The notes: generated by a model from the letters alone, not told the origin. Shown: positions 27,916 to 39,085, counted from the stretch's first letter. The stretch: 64,000 nucleotides of DNA from an uncultured Oscillospiraceae bacterium (GCA_900545655.1 UQZY01000005.1:1-64000); one strand, 5' to 3'. Program-made: numbers and translations.

Positions 27916-27944
27916 ATAGTATCACTCTTTTTCATGCTTGTCAA
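27916..27944 (-). promoter_or_regulatory. ribU promoter
   Basis: Minus strand TTGACA (27939-27944), 17-bp spacer, TACTAT (27916-27921), immediately before the FMN aptamer. Confidence 0.75.
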
Positions 27945-27968
27945 CAAGGTTTTCACAAATGAATAAAT

Positions 27969-27997
27969 TTGGTATAAATTGCCTATAATTATAGTAT
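27969..27997 (+). promoter_or_regulatory. Promoter of the DUF2508 gene
   Basis: TTGGTA (27969-27974), 17 bp, TAGTAT (27992-27997), 41 bp before the ATG; divergent from the ribU promoter. Confidence 0.5.
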
Positions 27998-28037
27998 AGT
28001 TTTTATAAGATTTTTAAAAAGGGAGACAGAGTTTGAA

Positions 28038-28337
28038 ATGAAGAAAGAGCTTTTTAAAGATTTTTTTACCGACTTTGACTTCATGGACGATGATAAGCTT
28101 GTGACAAAGAAGGACCTGGATGACGAGACACGTCTTTTGTCGGACATACGTGATCTGGAGTTACAGCTGCGTGCGGCAAACTTAAGATTTCAATCCGCTG
28201 AGGACAGCGACCTTGTTGAGGCGAGCATCTACGAGATAAAGTCGCTGGACGCGAAGTACAGATATCTTATCAAGCTTGCCAAAAGTAAAAAAATGAAGAG
28301 CGCCGATGTCGGCGCTCTGTATATACGATCTGCCTGA
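28038..28337 (+). CDS. DUF2508 (YaaL-like) small protein
   Basis: 99-residue soluble, charged, largely helical protein. The central DLELQLRAANLRFQ and the segment EIKSLDAKYRYLIKLAK match the DUF2508/YaaL family of Firmicutes, whose function is not established. ATG at 28038 follows GGGAGA. The last codons run through a hairpin (28296-28317), so the C-terminal tail MKSADVGALYIRSA is partly shaped by a structure that may terminate its own transcript. It is converging on folC. Confidence 0.7.
   Translation: MKKELFKDFFTDFDFMDDDKLVTKKDLDDETRLLSDIRDLELQLRAANLRFQSAEDSDLVEASIYEIKSLDAKYRYLIKLAKSKKMKSADVGALYIRSA
28296..28317 (+). terminator. Hairpin at the end of the DUF2508 gene
   Basis: GAGCGCCG / CGGCGCTC (28298-28305 and 28310-28317) with a four-base loop, inside the coding region; the following TGTATATA is a poor T tract, so termination is uncertain. 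Confidence 0.45.
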
Positions 28338-28357
28338 TACCGCAAAACGGTAAAGCA

Positions 28358-29653
28358 TCATTTTTGAATATGCTTGATTTTGTCAAGTATGTGAAGTCTT
28401 ACATCGCCTGCAAGGTAAAGTGAGCCGCAGACAACAACGGCGTCGTCGCTGTCGGACACGTCTACTGCGAAATCAAATGCGTCACACGGGTTGTCAATCG
28501 GCTTTACGGAGGCACAGTGTTTTTCAGCGAGCTTTGCAAGCTCCCCGGCGGGAAGCGCACGTTCGTTGCAGGGGGTTGCGGTCACGATGCGGGAGGCCAA
28601 AGGTGCAAGGTGCGCTAAAACCTTTTCCACTTCCTTGTCCGCCATCACTCCTATGACGAGTGTTATTTTTTTCGGAAGCACGTATGCCTTAAGTGTTTCT
28701 GAGAGTGCGAGCGCGCCGTCATCGTTGTGACCTCCGTCAAGGATTATGGGTGGGCTTTTTGATAAAACCTCCACTCTTGCCGGGACGGTTGTGGCTTCAA
28801 CACCCTGTTTTACGGCTGTGTCCGGTATTGGTATACCCTGTTCTCTGAGTGCCTCGATTATTCCGAGAGATACGGAAAGGTTTTGAATCTGATGAGGCCC
28901 TATAAGAGGCAGGGTCATTTTTATACCCTTATACTCAATGAGATTTCCGTTTATGTCCTCCTGGATCGGAGTGATTTTTGACGGATCCGCCATGATGAAT
29001 TTGTTGTTTTTTTCTTCGGCGGTCTTTTTTATAACACGAAAGGCCTCTATGGAGTTTTGCGGCGCGCATACCGTCACACCGTTTTGCTTTATGATGCCGG
29101 CTTTTTGTGCGGCAATCTCAGTCATGGTGTTTCCGAGAACTCCCATGTGGTCAAACGAGAGAGAGACAATTCCGGAAACAAGCGGAGTGCCGATGACGTT
29201 TGTTGAGTCGAGAAGTCCTCCGAGCCCCACTTCAAGAACAACGTAGTCTGTTTTCATGTCCCTGAAATAAAGAAAGGCTATTGCCGTTATAACCTCAAAC
29301 TCGGTCGGCTGTATGCCTTCTTCCGCAAGCTCCGTAACTATCGGTTTTATCTTTTCGGTAAGGTCTGCGAGTTTTTCCTCTTCGATAAAGCTTCCGTCAA
29401 TCTGAATCCTTTCACGGAAGTCCGAAACAAAAGGAGAGGTGAAAAGCCCTGTCTTGAAGCCGGCGCTTGTAAGTATGTTCGCTACGGTTGTACAAACGGA
29501 GCCTTTTCCGTTTGTTCCCGCAACGTGGACAACCCTCAATTCCTTTTCAGGATGGCCGATACGGTCAAGGAGAGCATTTATGCGCTCAAACCCCGGTCTT
29601 GAGCCGAATACGGCGAGACCTTCGATATAATCAACAGCTTCTCTGCAATTCAT
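28358..29653 (-). CDS. folC: Folylpolyglutamate/dihydrofolate synthase
   Basis: 431-residue Mur-ligase-like enzyme adding glutamate to folates (and possibly to dihydropteroate). The ATP loop is AGTNGKGSVCTT near residue 45. FTSPFVSDFRERI follows, then the catalytic DSTNVIGTP and LDGGHNDDGA in the C-terminal domain. Length is normal and all landmark motifs are present. It stands alone on the minus strand, converging with DUF2508. Cytoplasmic, one-carbon metabolism. Confidence 0.94.
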   Translation of the reverse strand: MNCREAVDYIEGLAVFGSRPGFERINALLDRIGHPEKELRVVHVAGTNGKGSVCTTVANILTSAGFKTGLFTSPFVSDFRERIQIDGSFIEEEKLADLTEKIKPIVTELAEEGIQPTEFEVITAIAFLYFRDMKTDYVVLEVGLGGLLDSTNVIGTPLVSGIVSLSFDHMGVLGNTMTEIAAQKAGIIKQNGVTVCAPQNSIEAFRVIKKTAEEKNNKFIMADPSKITPIQEDINGNLIEYKGIKMTLPLIGPHQIQNLSVSLGIIEALREQGIPIPDTAVKQGVEATTVPARVEVLSKSPPIILDGGHNDDGALALSETLKAYVLPKKITLVIGVMADKEVEKVLAHLAPLASRIVTATPCNERALPAGELAKLAEKHCASVKPIDNPCDAFDFAVDVSDSDDAVVVCGSLYLAGDVRLHILDKIKHIQK

Positions 29654-29736
29654 AATTTGATTCCCTTTTCTGAAAGACTTTGAACTAAGTTATATTTTAC
29701 AATATATCCTCCGAAAATCAATTGCATACGGTAAAT

Positions 29737-30444
29737 TCAATTCAAAAAATTGTGGCTTCGCGTAAATTCATTGAATTTTATAAAAAAGTCCATCTTTCGT
29801 CTTCGGCTTAACGGTATGGCGACGTTGTTGTCAAGAATAAGTTGATTTTGATCGAATTCTCTTATGTGCATCATGTTTACGGCAAATGATCTGTGCGGTG
29901 TGATAAAGTATTCCTCCGGAAGCTGCTGAGATATCTGTATATATGGAGTGGTGGTGACTATCCCCGATGTATCGCAGTAAATAGTGGTTATTTTTCCGTC
30001 CGCCTCGATGTATATGATTTCCTCGGTGCTGAATGTACGAAAAACTCCCTGCACCTTCGCGACAACCATTTTATACGAGTAGTTTTCTTTTCTGTATGCG
30101 TCAAGGCACTCTGTTACCGACGATTCCTCTATGGGTTTTACCAAAAAGCGAAAGGCTTTTACGAGAAAAGCATCATAAACCTTTTCCGTATCGTCGGATA
30201 TGACAACGACAGCTCCGGACGGATGCCTTGCTCTGATTATTTTTGCGGTTTCAATAGTTGTTCTTCCCTCAAAACCGTCGTCTACAAAAATGAGATCAAA
30301 CTCAAATACATCGTTTAAAAATGTACGAAGCTCCGTAAAAGTCCTTATGTCGAGAACCATCATTTTTCGCAGAGAATATTCACTGGCGGCTCTCCTTATT
30401 ATTGTGTTGATTTTCTTTTCCGATGAGAATATTGCAATTTTCAT
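29737..30444 (-). CDS. LytTR-type response regulator
   Basis: 235-residue regulator. Residues 1-120 form a receiver domain with the phospho-acceptor in LIFVDDGF (Asp54/55) and the conserved Lys in FLVKPIEE. Residues about 130-235 form a LytTR DNA-binding domain (EEIIYIEADGKITTIYC, EYFITPHRSFAVNMMHI). No histidine kinase gene is adjacent, so it is an orphan or partnered elsewhere. It is divergent from the sigma factor gene. ATG is preceded by AAGGAGG. Confidence 0.88.
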   Translation of the reverse strand: MKIAIFSSEKKINTIIRRAASEYSLRKMMVLDIRTFTELRTFLNDVFEFDLIFVDDGFEGRTTIETAKIIRARHPSGAVVVISDDTEKVYDAFLVKAFRFLVKPIEESSVTECLDAYRKENYSYKMVVAKVQGVFRTFSTEEIIYIEADGKITTIYCDTSGIVTTTPYIQISQQLPEEYFITPHRSFAVNMMHIREFDQNQLILDNNVAIPLSRRRKMDFFIKFNEFTRSHNFLN

Positions 30445-30493
30445 CTTTCATTTCCTCCTTGAACCTTAGAAATAATAAAATTAAACTACAAGG

Positions 30494-30523
30494 AGTATAT
30501 TCCAATATTGAAGAAAATTGCAA
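30494..30523 (-). promoter_or_regulatory. Promoter of the LytTR regulator
   Basis: Minus strand TTGCAA (30518-30523), 18-bp spacer, TATACT (30494-30499). The divergent gap to 30638 shows no equally clear promoter for the sigma factor gene, which may depend on an alternative sigma. Confidence 0.6.
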
Positions 30524-30637
30524 CTAAGTGTCATATTTTGTTGCGATAACGACCATTCATACCGATTTTAAGACCGTTCGTTCCAAAAATAGGATTTTTC
30601 ATCGAAAATCATATATTATCTCCTCGGAGGTGTAAGT

Positions 30638-31162
30638 ATGAAAGTGACGATGTCGGACTTGTACAAAAAGTACTACGGTGTCCTGTTTCGGGAGGCGGTG
30701 TCAAGGGTAAAGGATATAAATATTGCCGAGGATTGTGTTCAGGAGAGCTTTTGTGTCCTTATGGAAAAAATTTCGGAGATGGAGAGGCGGGGAGAGAGTA
30801 CGGAAGAACTGCGCTTTTATCCTTTTCTCAGAAAGGTATGCCTTAATTCCGTCAAAAAAAATATGAACAGCTTTACGCGTATTCACCTTATGGATACTGA
30901 AAATTTATCTGAGGAGGGATACAGCCCGGGAGCCGAGGACGAGTTCTTCAGAGAGAGAATTATGACGCGTCTGGAAAAGGCCTTGGAAAATCAGCTTCCG
31001 GAGCCGAGAACCGTTCTTTTTTACAGGTACAGCTGCGGAATGACATATAAGATGATAGGCGAAAGGTTACATCGCTCGAAGGGATCGGTACAAAAGATTT
31101 CATACAGGGCGATAAGCGAGATAAGAAAGGAAATGGAGGAAAAAACAAATGGAAGAGAATGA
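30638..31162 (+). CDS. ECF-type RNA polymerase sigma factor
   Basis: 174-residue sigma-70 family protein with regions 2 and 4 only. Region 2 covers about residues 8-80 (AEDCVQESFCVLM and FYPFLRKVCLNSVKKN). Region 4 is near residues 110-165 (PEPRTVLFYRYSCGMTYKMI, then HRSKGSVQKISYRAI as the recognition helix). Start ATG follows CGGAGGTG. It overlaps the DUF6382/FHA gene by 14 bp, a fixed coupling that suggests the partner controls or is controlled by the sigma factor; no classical anti-sigma gene is visible. Confidence 0.85.
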   Translation: MKVTMSDLYKKYYGVLFREAVSRVKDINIAEDCVQESFCVLMEKISEMERRGESTEELRFYPFLRKVCLNSVKKNMNSFTRIHLMDTENLSEEGYSPGAEDEFFRERIMTRLEKALENQLPEPRTVLFYRYSCGMTYKMIGERLHRSKGSVQKISYRAISEIRKEMEEKTNGRE

Positions 31163-32183
31163 GTACGGCTTTGCCCGCGGAAAGGACATAATTATGTACA
31201 GGGCGGACAGTTCCGCACAGCTTGACACATATACATACGGTGTAATAAAGGTAAATCAACCGGACTTTTTATTGGTGAGCGGGCTTGAAAAGGATGAGAG
31301 GCTCCTGAGGTTTGCCGTTTCCGGGCTTGTTCCTCTCGGGGAATGGCTGCAGAGTGAAGACGGGAAAGAAAATTTCAAAAAAATACAGCGGCTTGCAGAA
31401 AGCCTCGTCGATTTATTTTCTTTTTTTGAAGAGTACACAATTCCGGTAAATGAGTTGATCTTACGGACTGACACCGTGTTTTACGATGCCGGGAAGGACA
31501 GGCTGCGGTTTCTTTGTCTGCCGTTGGTTTCCGAGACGGCAGAGAAACCGCACCTCTCTCAGTTCTTCCCGGCTGTATTGTGCAGCGCGGAGTATACGAA
31601 TGACCGACAGAAAATCCTCGCGATGGATATCGCGGGATTTTCCGCAACGCATACGTGCGGAGATAATGATAATAATAGTATATCCGATGCGTCGGTCTAT
31701 TCGGTATACAGGAAATGGTTATCGGAGCTTCACGAAAAGCTCCGCGCTGCCGCCACGGCGGATACTGCGGTGAAGCGGAAAAAGATTTCCTCGTTTTTAA
31801 CGAGGATTTTTTCCGCTCAGGGTGAGTCTATGTCCGATGATGAATTCTTTATGTCTGAGGAAGCTCCCTCTTCGGAGTCGTTTTCCGTGCTGACGTGCCG
31901 CAGCACGGGAGCGCAGTATCCGCTTGTTTTCGGTCCCGATTATCTCGGGACCGACCCCGAGATATGCAGTATATGTGTGGATAGGGAACAGGAGAATGAT
32001 AAAGATGAAATTTTTTGTATGCTGAGTGCTAAAAGAGGTAAATGGTTCTTAAAAAATGTTTCTGAAAACGAAAAAATTTTTATAAACGGAGAGGAAACCG
32101 TGCCCGGATACGAAAGTGAGCTAAGGCCGGCAGACCTAATAACTATAGGAAAAAATGACTTTGTTTTTTCTGACAGAAATTGA
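31149..32183 (+). CDS. DUF6382 protein with C-terminal FHA-like domain
   Basis: 344-residue soluble protein. Residues 1-190 resemble DUF6382, an N-terminal domain found with FHA domains in clostridia. A polar linker follows, and residues about 255-344 have an FHA-like layout (LVFGPDYLGTDPEICSICVD, KRGKWFLKNVSENEKIFING, LRPADLITIGKNDFVF). The phosphothreonine-binding Arg (normally GR) and Ser are not visible, so phosphopeptide binding may be lost. It is translationally coupled to the sigma factor. Role unknown; a sensory or scaffolding partner is possible. Confidence 0.7.
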   Translation: MEENEYGFARGKDIIMYRADSSAQLDTYTYGVIKVNQPDFLLVSGLEKDERLLRFAVSGLVPLGEWLQSEDGKENFKKIQRLAESLVDLFSFFEEYTIPVNELILRTDTVFYDAGKDRLRFLCLPLVSETAEKPHLSQFFPAVLCSAEYTNDRQKILAMDIAGFSATHTCGDNDNNSISDASVYSVYRKWLSELHEKLRAAATADTAVKRKKISSFLTRIFSAQGESMSDDEFFMSEEAPSSESFSVLTCRSTGAQYPLVFGPDYLGTDPEICSICVDREQENDKDEIFCMLSAKRGKWFLKNVSENEKIFINGEETVPGYESELRPADLITIGKNDFVFSDRN

Positions 32184-32217
32184 TTGAAAAAATTTTTAAA
32201 AAAATGAAAAATAATTG

Positions 32218-32246
32218 TTGACTTAATGGGTTCACGGTGGTACATT
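32218..32246 (+). promoter_or_regulatory. Promoter of the hrcA-grpE-dnaK-dnaJ operon
   Basis: TTGACT (32218-32223), 17-bp spacer, TACATT (32241-32246), directly before the CIRCE element. Confidence 0.75.
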
Positions 32247-32256
32247 ATATATGAAG

Positions 32257-32283
32257 TTAGCACTCGGAAGTTTAGAGTGCTAA
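32257..32283 (+). promoter_or_regulatory. CIRCE operator (HrcA binding site)
   Basis: Perfect inverted repeat TTAGCACTC-N9-GAGTGCTAA, the established HrcA operator. It starts 11 bp after the -10, covering the transcription start region, and lies 17 bp before hrcA. This is autoregulated heat-shock control. Confidence 0.98.
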
Positions 32284-32299
32284 AACCTGACAAAGAAGA

Positions 32300-33406
32300 G
32301 TGGTGAAAAAAGTGCTTCCGCCAAGACGACAAAAGATATTGGCTGCGATAATAGAACAGTACATCGAAACAGGTGAGCCGGTAGGCTCAAAAGCATTGCT
32401 TTCAAGACTGTCGATGGATGTTTCTTCGGCAACCATAAGAAACGAAATGGCTGAGCTTTGCAGGGAAGGCTTTATAAGTCAGCCTCATACATCGGCAGGT
32501 CGTGTTCCTACTCAGTACGGATACAGGTACTACGTCGATAACCTCATGCAGATTTCGGATCTTTCGGATACCGACAAGCGCAGAATAGAGTCGGGCGTTG
32601 ATTACAGGTCGGGAGACCCGGAACAGCTTCTTGCAGGAGCGGGGGAGGCACTTGTAGATTTCACTAACTTCGCTGCCATCTCGACAACACCGTCAGACGA
32701 AAATGCATACATCAAAAATATAAAGATGGTGCAGATAAGTCCGAGAACGGCAATGGTCGTTCTTCTTACTTCTACGGGAATAGTTAAAAGCAAAGCCTGC
32801 AGAACGGATGTTGTCATAACGGAGGATCTCAAGGATACATTCGCTGAGATTGTCAGGGATAACTTCTTCGGGAGACCTCTTTCGGATGTCGGAACGGTAA
32901 TGATTCAGACACTCGTTGCGAGTCTCGGGGCAAGAGCCCTGTCCATGTCACCGCTTCTTGTGACCATAGCGGATCTTACCGAGGCGGCGGGACAGTCAGA
33001 GATAAATCTCTCCGGACAGTCAAACTTGCTTGATTATAAGGAGTACGATGAAAACGCAGGTCAGCTGCTTGATTTCCTTCACAGACGCGAGCCTCTTTCA
33101 ATGCTTGTTTCCTCCACAAAGGATGACAACAAGGACATCGAGATTCGCATAGGAAGCGAAAACAGATACAAGGAACTTGAAAATTCCAGCGTTATCATTT
33201 CAAAATACAAAATCGGCGACAACGCCAGCGGCGCTATAGGAATCATAGGGCCGACCCGAATGAACTATTCAAAGCTCATTCCCAGTATTAAGTATCTCAC
33301 TGACATAGTAAGTAAGCTTTTGTCAGATGTATATGAGGAGGAGAACACCGGTGTCGACAGAGACAAAGAAACACAATCAGGATCCGAAGAATCCGGAGCA
33401 GAATAA
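32300..33406 (+). CDS. hrcA: Heat-inducible transcription repressor HrcA
   Basis: 368-residue repressor of class I heat-shock genes. The N-terminal winged helix (RRQKILAAIIEQYIETGEPVGSKALL, here described by its parts RRQKIL and GEPVGSKALL) is followed by the HrcA C-terminal domain ending SIKYLTDIVSKLLSD. It binds CIRCE and is itself stabilised by GroEL in studied Firmicutes. The start is uncertain: GTG codons at 32300, 32303 and 32312 are all in frame, and 32312 has the best-placed SD-like sequence (GGTGA). It overlaps grpE by 56 bp. Confidence 0.94.
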   Translation: MVKKVLPPRRQKILAAIIEQYIETGEPVGSKALLSRLSMDVSSATIRNEMAELCREGFISQPHTSAGRVPTQYGYRYYVDNLMQISDLSDTDKRRIESGVDYRSGDPEQLLAGAGEALVDFTNFAAISTTPSDENAYIKNIKMVQISPRTAMVVLLTSTGIVKSKACRTDVVITEDLKDTFAEIVRDNFFGRPLSDVGTVMIQTLVASLGARALSMSPLLVTIADLTEAAGQSEINLSGQSNLLDYKEYDENAGQLLDFLHRREPLSMLVSSTKDDNKDIEIRIGSENRYKELENSSVIISKYKIGDNASGAIGIIGPTRMNYSKLIPSIKYLTDIVSKLLSDVYEEENTGVDRDKETQSGSEESGAE

Positions 33407-33938
33407 GGATGAGGTGTCCGCAAGGAACACCGAGCCTGAAAAAAAGGGTAAAGCCGCAAAGGCAACCGGACCGGATAAGGAGGATAAGAAGGAGCAGACT
33501 GTAGAGGAAAAACTCGTAGCGGAGCTTGCGGCTCAGAAAGAGGTTTACTTAAGACTTGCCGCAGAGTATGACAACTACAGAAAGCGCACCGCAAAAGAAA
33601 GAGACGATGCTTTTACAAATGCAAAGGTATCTGTCTTTTCCGAACTGATTCCGGTGCTTGACAACTTTGACAGAGCGATGAGCGCAGAGGAATCAGAACT
33701 CGCAAACTTTAAAAAAGGTGTTGAGATGACACACACACAGCTTAAATCCGTGTTTGAAAAATTCGGTGTTTCCGAATTCGGCGAAGCAGGAGAAGTATTT
33801 GATCCGAACTTCCACAACGCGGTTATGCATATAGACGATGACACTCTTTCAGCCAATGTTATCACCGAGGTATTCCAAAAGGGATATAAAACAGGTGATA
33901 AGATACTGAGACCGGCAATGGTTAAGGTTGCAAATTAG
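33351..33938 (+). CDS. grpE: Nucleotide exchange factor GrpE
   Basis: 195-residue co-chaperone that releases ADP from DnaK. It has an acidic/basic unstructured N-terminus, a long helix (about residues 50-100, RLAAEYDNYRKRTAKERDDA), and the C-terminal beta domain ending GYKTGDKILRPAMVKVAN. The frame is open upstream, but GTG at 33351 follows ATGAGGAGGAG with normal spacing, so I chose it; it lies inside the 3' end of hrcA, which couples the two. Confidence 0.94.
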   Translation: MSTETKKHNQDPKNPEQNKDEVSARNTEPEKKGKAAKATGPDKEDKKEQTVEEKLVAELAAQKEVYLRLAAEYDNYRKRTAKERDDAFTNAKVSVFSELIPVLDNFDRAMSAEESELANFKKGVEMTHTQLKSVFEKFGVSEFGEAGEVFDPNFHNAVMHIDDDTLSANVITEVFQKGYKTGDKILRPAMVKVAN

Positions 33939-33985
33939 TGATTATCGCCGTGGGGCTTCAGAACCCCGTAAAATAAATCTGTTAA

Positions 33986-35848
<1,863 letters not shown>

Positions 35849-35886
35849 TAACCGGAATAGCCGGTGATTGAAACAGTTTTTCAAGG

Positions 35887-35927
35887 AACGGTGTTTCCCC
35901 GAGCAGTCGGGGAAACATACCGTTTTA
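35887..35927 (+). terminator. Hairpin between dnaK and dnaJ
   Basis: GTTTCCCCGA (35893-35902) / TCGGGGAAAC (35907-35916), extended by AACGGT/ACCGTT across a two-base bulge, with a short T tract. It probably attenuates transcription so that less dnaJ than dnaK is made, or protects the upstream mRNA. Confidence 0.7.
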
Positions 35928-35953
35928 TCTACAGATAAAAGGAATGATTACTC

Positions 35954-37159
35954 TTGGCTGATAAGCGTGACTATTATGAGGTGCTTGGTGTTGACAAGTC
36001 CGCCTCTGAAGACGAACTTAAAAAAGCATACAGAAAAAAGGCAAAGCAGTATCATCCGGACTTGAATCCGGGAGATGCCGAAGCCGAGCGCCACTTCAAA
36101 GAGGTCAACGAGGCATATGAGGTTTTGTCTGACCCTGAAAAGAAGTCGCGCTATGACCGCTTCGGTCATGCCGGCGTGGATCCGAGTTTCGGCGGAGCCG
36201 GTGCCGGTGGCTTCGGCGGCGGTTTCAGCGGGGCCGGATTTGACGATCTTGGTGACATCTTCTCGAGCATTTTCGGCGGCGGTTCGGGCTTTGGCGGCTT
36301 CGGCGGCTTCGGCGGCGGTTCGCAGAGAAATCCCAACGCACCGCGGCAGGGCTCAAACATTGAAACAAGAATCAATCTTACATTTGAAGAGGCTGCAAAG
36401 GGCTGTAAAAAGACAATTGAGGTTCCGCGTATCGAGAGATGCGACGTCTGCGGCGGTTCCGGCTGTAAGGCTGGAACAGGTACGGAGACGTGCGGCGAGT
36501 GCAATGGTAAAGGTACCGTAACCACTGCTTCACGTACACCGTTCGGAACATTTCAGTCAACCAAGGAATGTCCGCGCTGCCACGGAAAGGGCAAGGTTAT
36601 AAAAGACCCGTGCACACGCTGTAAGGGCGCGGGAATGATTCGCCGTACCGTAAAGGTGGACGTGAAGGTGCCGGCAGGCATTGATCACGGTCAGGCATTT
36701 ACCGTGCGCGGCGCCGGAAACTACGGTGCAAACGGCGGTCCTCAGGGTGACATATATGTTGTCGCAAACATCCGCCCGCACGACGTATTCGAGCGTGACG
36801 GCTACGACGTTTACTGTAAGATTCGTATCACCTATTCACAGGCTGTTATGGGCTCCGAGATCTACGTGCCGACGCTCGACGGCAAGGTACGCTACAACAT
36901 GCCTGCCGGAACACAGCCCGGAACAAAGTTCCGTCTTCGTGAACGCGGCATAAAGCCCGAGGGATCATCGATACGCGGTGATCAGTATGTTACCGTCATA
37001 GTGGATGTCCCGAAAAAGGTGACCGAGCATCAAAAGGAATTACTCAGGCAGTTTGATGCGGAATACATCGATAAGCCGAAAAACGATGCCAGCGGTTGTG
37101 CGGAAACAGTGAGCAATAAAAAGAGAACCATCTTTGATAAGATGAAGGATAAGATGTAA
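35954..37159 (+). CDS. dnaJ: Chaperone DnaJ (Hsp40)
   Basis: 401-residue type I J protein. J domain at residues 1-70 with the HPD motif in [10 protein letters not shown] Gly/Phe-rich region follows. The zinc domain has four CxxCxGxG repeats ([32 protein letters not shown]), and a C-terminal substrate-binding domain is present. The start is TTG at 35954 giving the standard [18 protein letters not shown] lies about 10 bp before it, a weak site that may limit yield. It stimulates DnaK ATPase. Confidence 0.96.
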   Translation: MADKRDYYEVLGVDKSASEDELKKAYRKKAKQYHPDLNPGDAEAERHFKEVNEAYEVLSDPEKKSRYDRFGHAGVDPSFGGAGAGGFGGGFSGAGFDDLGDIFSSIFGGGSGFGGFGGFGGGSQRNPNAPRQGSNIETRINLTFEEAAKGCKKTIEVPRIERCDVCGGSGCKAGTGTETCGECNGKGTVTTASRTPFGTFQSTKECPRCHGKGKVIKDPCTRCKGAGMIRRTVKVDVKVPAGIDHGQAFTVRGAGNYGANGGPQGDIYVVANIRPHDVFERDGYDVYCKIRITYSQAVMGSEIYVPTLDGKVRYNMPAGTQPGTKFRLRERGIKPEGSSIRGDQYVTVIVDVPKKVTEHQKELLRQFDAEYIDKPKNDASGCAETVSNKKRTIFDKMKDKM

Positions 37160-37323
37160 GTGAAGAGCATTTACATTGCGCATAACTGCTTGCATATAGC
37201 AAATTGCGTATTACTGTTTGCTTATAACTGACTGCACGTAACGGTTTCGAATGATTAAATGCTTGTGATGATTTACAGGTAATTAAGATAAACAGAGCTT
37301 TTACGGCAAAGTCAAAAAACGTT

Positions 37324-37357
37324 ATACCTCCTGTTGAGAAGACAGGGGGTATTTTAT
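37324..37357 (+). terminator. Terminator after the dnaK operon
   Basis: ATACCTCCTGT (37324-37334) / ACAGGGGGTAT (37342-37352), one G-T pair, followed by TTTATTG. The roughly 160 bp between dnaJ and this hairpin show no gene. Confidence 0.8.
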
Positions 37358-37390
37358 TGTTTGTTTGCTTCTTTTTTTGCTTTTTTACTG

Positions 37391-37419
37391 TTGACTTTTG
37401 CGCTTTAAACGACTAAAAT
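37391..37419 (+). promoter_or_regulatory. Promoter of the acyl-CoA synthetase-iorAB operon
   Basis: TTGACT (37391-37396), 17-bp spacer, TAAAAT (37414-37419), 28 bp before the ATG. Confidence 0.7.
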
Positions 37420-37447
37420 GTATGTACTTTTGTATTGAGGTGATACT

Positions 37448-39085
37448 ATGCCGATTTTTGAATATCTTGAAAGGAACGCAAAGCAGTATCCGGATGATAT
37501 TGCTCTTGTTGAAATAAATCCAAATTACGAGCCTGCCTCCAGAATTACGTGGAGGGACTATGCTCTTATGGAGCCTCAGCCCGGTGAGCCGTTCAGACGT
37601 GAAATCACATGGAAAACGTTTGACGACAAGGCAAATATGTTTGCAAACCTTCTTTTTACCAGAGGTGTCGCAAAGGGAGATAAGGTTGCGGTTCTTCTTA
37701 TGAACTCAATCGAGTGGCTTCCCATATATTTCGGTATTCTGAAAACAGGAGCCGTGGCGGTTCCCCTCAACTACAGATATACTGCGGAGGAAATAAAATA
37801 CTGCCTTGACAAGTCAGATTCGTCCATGCTCATTTTCGGCCCTGAGTTTACTGGAAGAATAGAGGAAATAGTTGACAGGATTCCGAAGGTAAGACAGCTT
37901 TTCTATGTAGGTGAGGATTGTCCTTCCTTTGCGGATTCGTTCGAGAAAATGATAAAATTCTGTTCTCATAAAAAGCCTGAAGTCACGGTTTCTGACGAAG
38001 ACGACGGGGCGATATACTTTTCTTCGGGAACAACAGGCTTTCCGAAGGCTATTCTCCATGCACACAGGAGCCTTATGCATGCGGCAATAGCCGAGCAGAA
38101 GCATCACGGTCAGACAAAGGAGGATGTTTTTCTGTGTATTCCTCCTCTTTATCATACCGGTGCAAAGATGCATTGGTTCGGAAGTCTTATCTCAGGCAGT
38201 AAGGCAGTTCTCTTAAAGGGAACAAAGCCGGAATGGATTATAAAGGCCGTGTCTGATGAAGGCTGCACTATCGTTTGGCTTCTTGTTCCGTGGGCACAGG
38301 ATATACTTGATACCATTGACAGAGGGGAGATAGACCTTTCGGAGTATCACCTCTCACAGTGGAGGCTTATGCATATCGGCGCGCAGCCGGTTCCGCCCGC
38401 TCTTATTAAGCGCTGGCTCACTGTTTTCCCGAATCATCAGTATGACACAAACTACGGACTTTCCGAATCGATAGGACCCGGTTGTATCCATCTCGGAGTT
38501 GAAAATATCGACCATGTAGGTGCACTCGGAAAGGCAGGATACGGATGGGAGATAAAGCTCTGTGACGACGATGGTAACGAGGTGCCGCGCGGAGAGGTCG
38601 GAGAGATATGCATAAAGGGCCCCGGCGTTATGAAGTGCTACTATAAGGATGAAAAGGCAACCGAGGAATCGCTTCGCGGAGACTGGCTCTGCTCAGGTGA
38701 CATGGGCCTTGTTGATGAGGACGGATTCATACATATCGTCGACAGAAAGAAGGACGTTATTATTTCGGGCGGAGAAAACCTTTATCCCGTACAGATAGAA
38801 AACTTCCTTCGTAAAAATCTTGCTATAAAGGATGCTGCGGTCATAGGCTTCCCCGATGACAGATTGGGTGAAATCGCAGGCGCGATAATTGAAATCAAAG
38901 AGGGCTACACTCTGACTGAGGATGAGGTAAATGAGTTCTGTCTTGACCTTCCGAGGTATAAGAGACCGAGAAAAATTATCTTTGCGGATATTCCGAGAAA
39001 CCCGACAGGAAAAATCGAAAAGCCTGTTTTACGCAAGATGTATTGCGGAAGCAGCGTAGTTGCTCATCAGGTTCAGGAGGATTAA
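37448..39085 (+). CDS. AMP-forming acyl-CoA synthetase (FadD/aryl-CoA ligase-like)
   Basis: 545-residue ANL-superfamily enzyme. The P-loop is YFSSGTTGFPKAI near residue 193. The hinge and adenylate motifs are SGDMGLVDEDGFIHIVDRKK and ISGGENLYP near 415-445. The catalytic Lys is in NPTGKIEKP near the C-terminus. It activates a carboxylic acid to its CoA thioester through an acyl-AMP. Its operon with iorAB suggests an aryl- or branched-chain acid linked to 2-oxoacid oxidation (for example arylacetate), but the acid is not readable from sequence. ATG at 37448 follows GAGGTGA; iorA starts two bases after the stop. Confidence 0.9.
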   Translation: MPIFEYLERNAKQYPDDIALVEINPNYEPASRITWRDYALMEPQPGEPFRREITWKTFDDKANMFANLLFTRGVAKGDKVAVLLMNSIEWLPIYFGILKTGAVAVPLNYRYTAEEIKYCLDKSDSSMLIFGPEFTGRIEEIVDRIPKVRQLFYVGEDCPSFADSFEKMIKFCSHKKPEVTVSDEDDGAIYFSSGTTGFPKAILHAHRSLMHAAIAEQKHHGQTKEDVFLCIPPLYHTGAKMHWFGSLISGSKAVLLKGTKPEWIIKAVSDEGCTIVWLLVPWAQDILDTIDRGEIDLSEYHLSQWRLMHIGAQPVPPALIKRWLTVFPNHQYDTNYGLSESIGPGCIHLGVENIDHVGALGKAGYGWEIKLCDDDGNEVPRGEVGEICIKGPGVMKCYYKDEKATEESLRGDWLCSGDMGLVDEDGFIHIVDRKKDVIISGGENLYPVQIENFLRKNLAIKDAAVIGFPDDRLGEIAGAIIEIKEGYTLTEDEVNEFCLDLPRYKRPRKIIFADIPRNPTGKIEKPVLRKMYCGSSVVAHQVQED

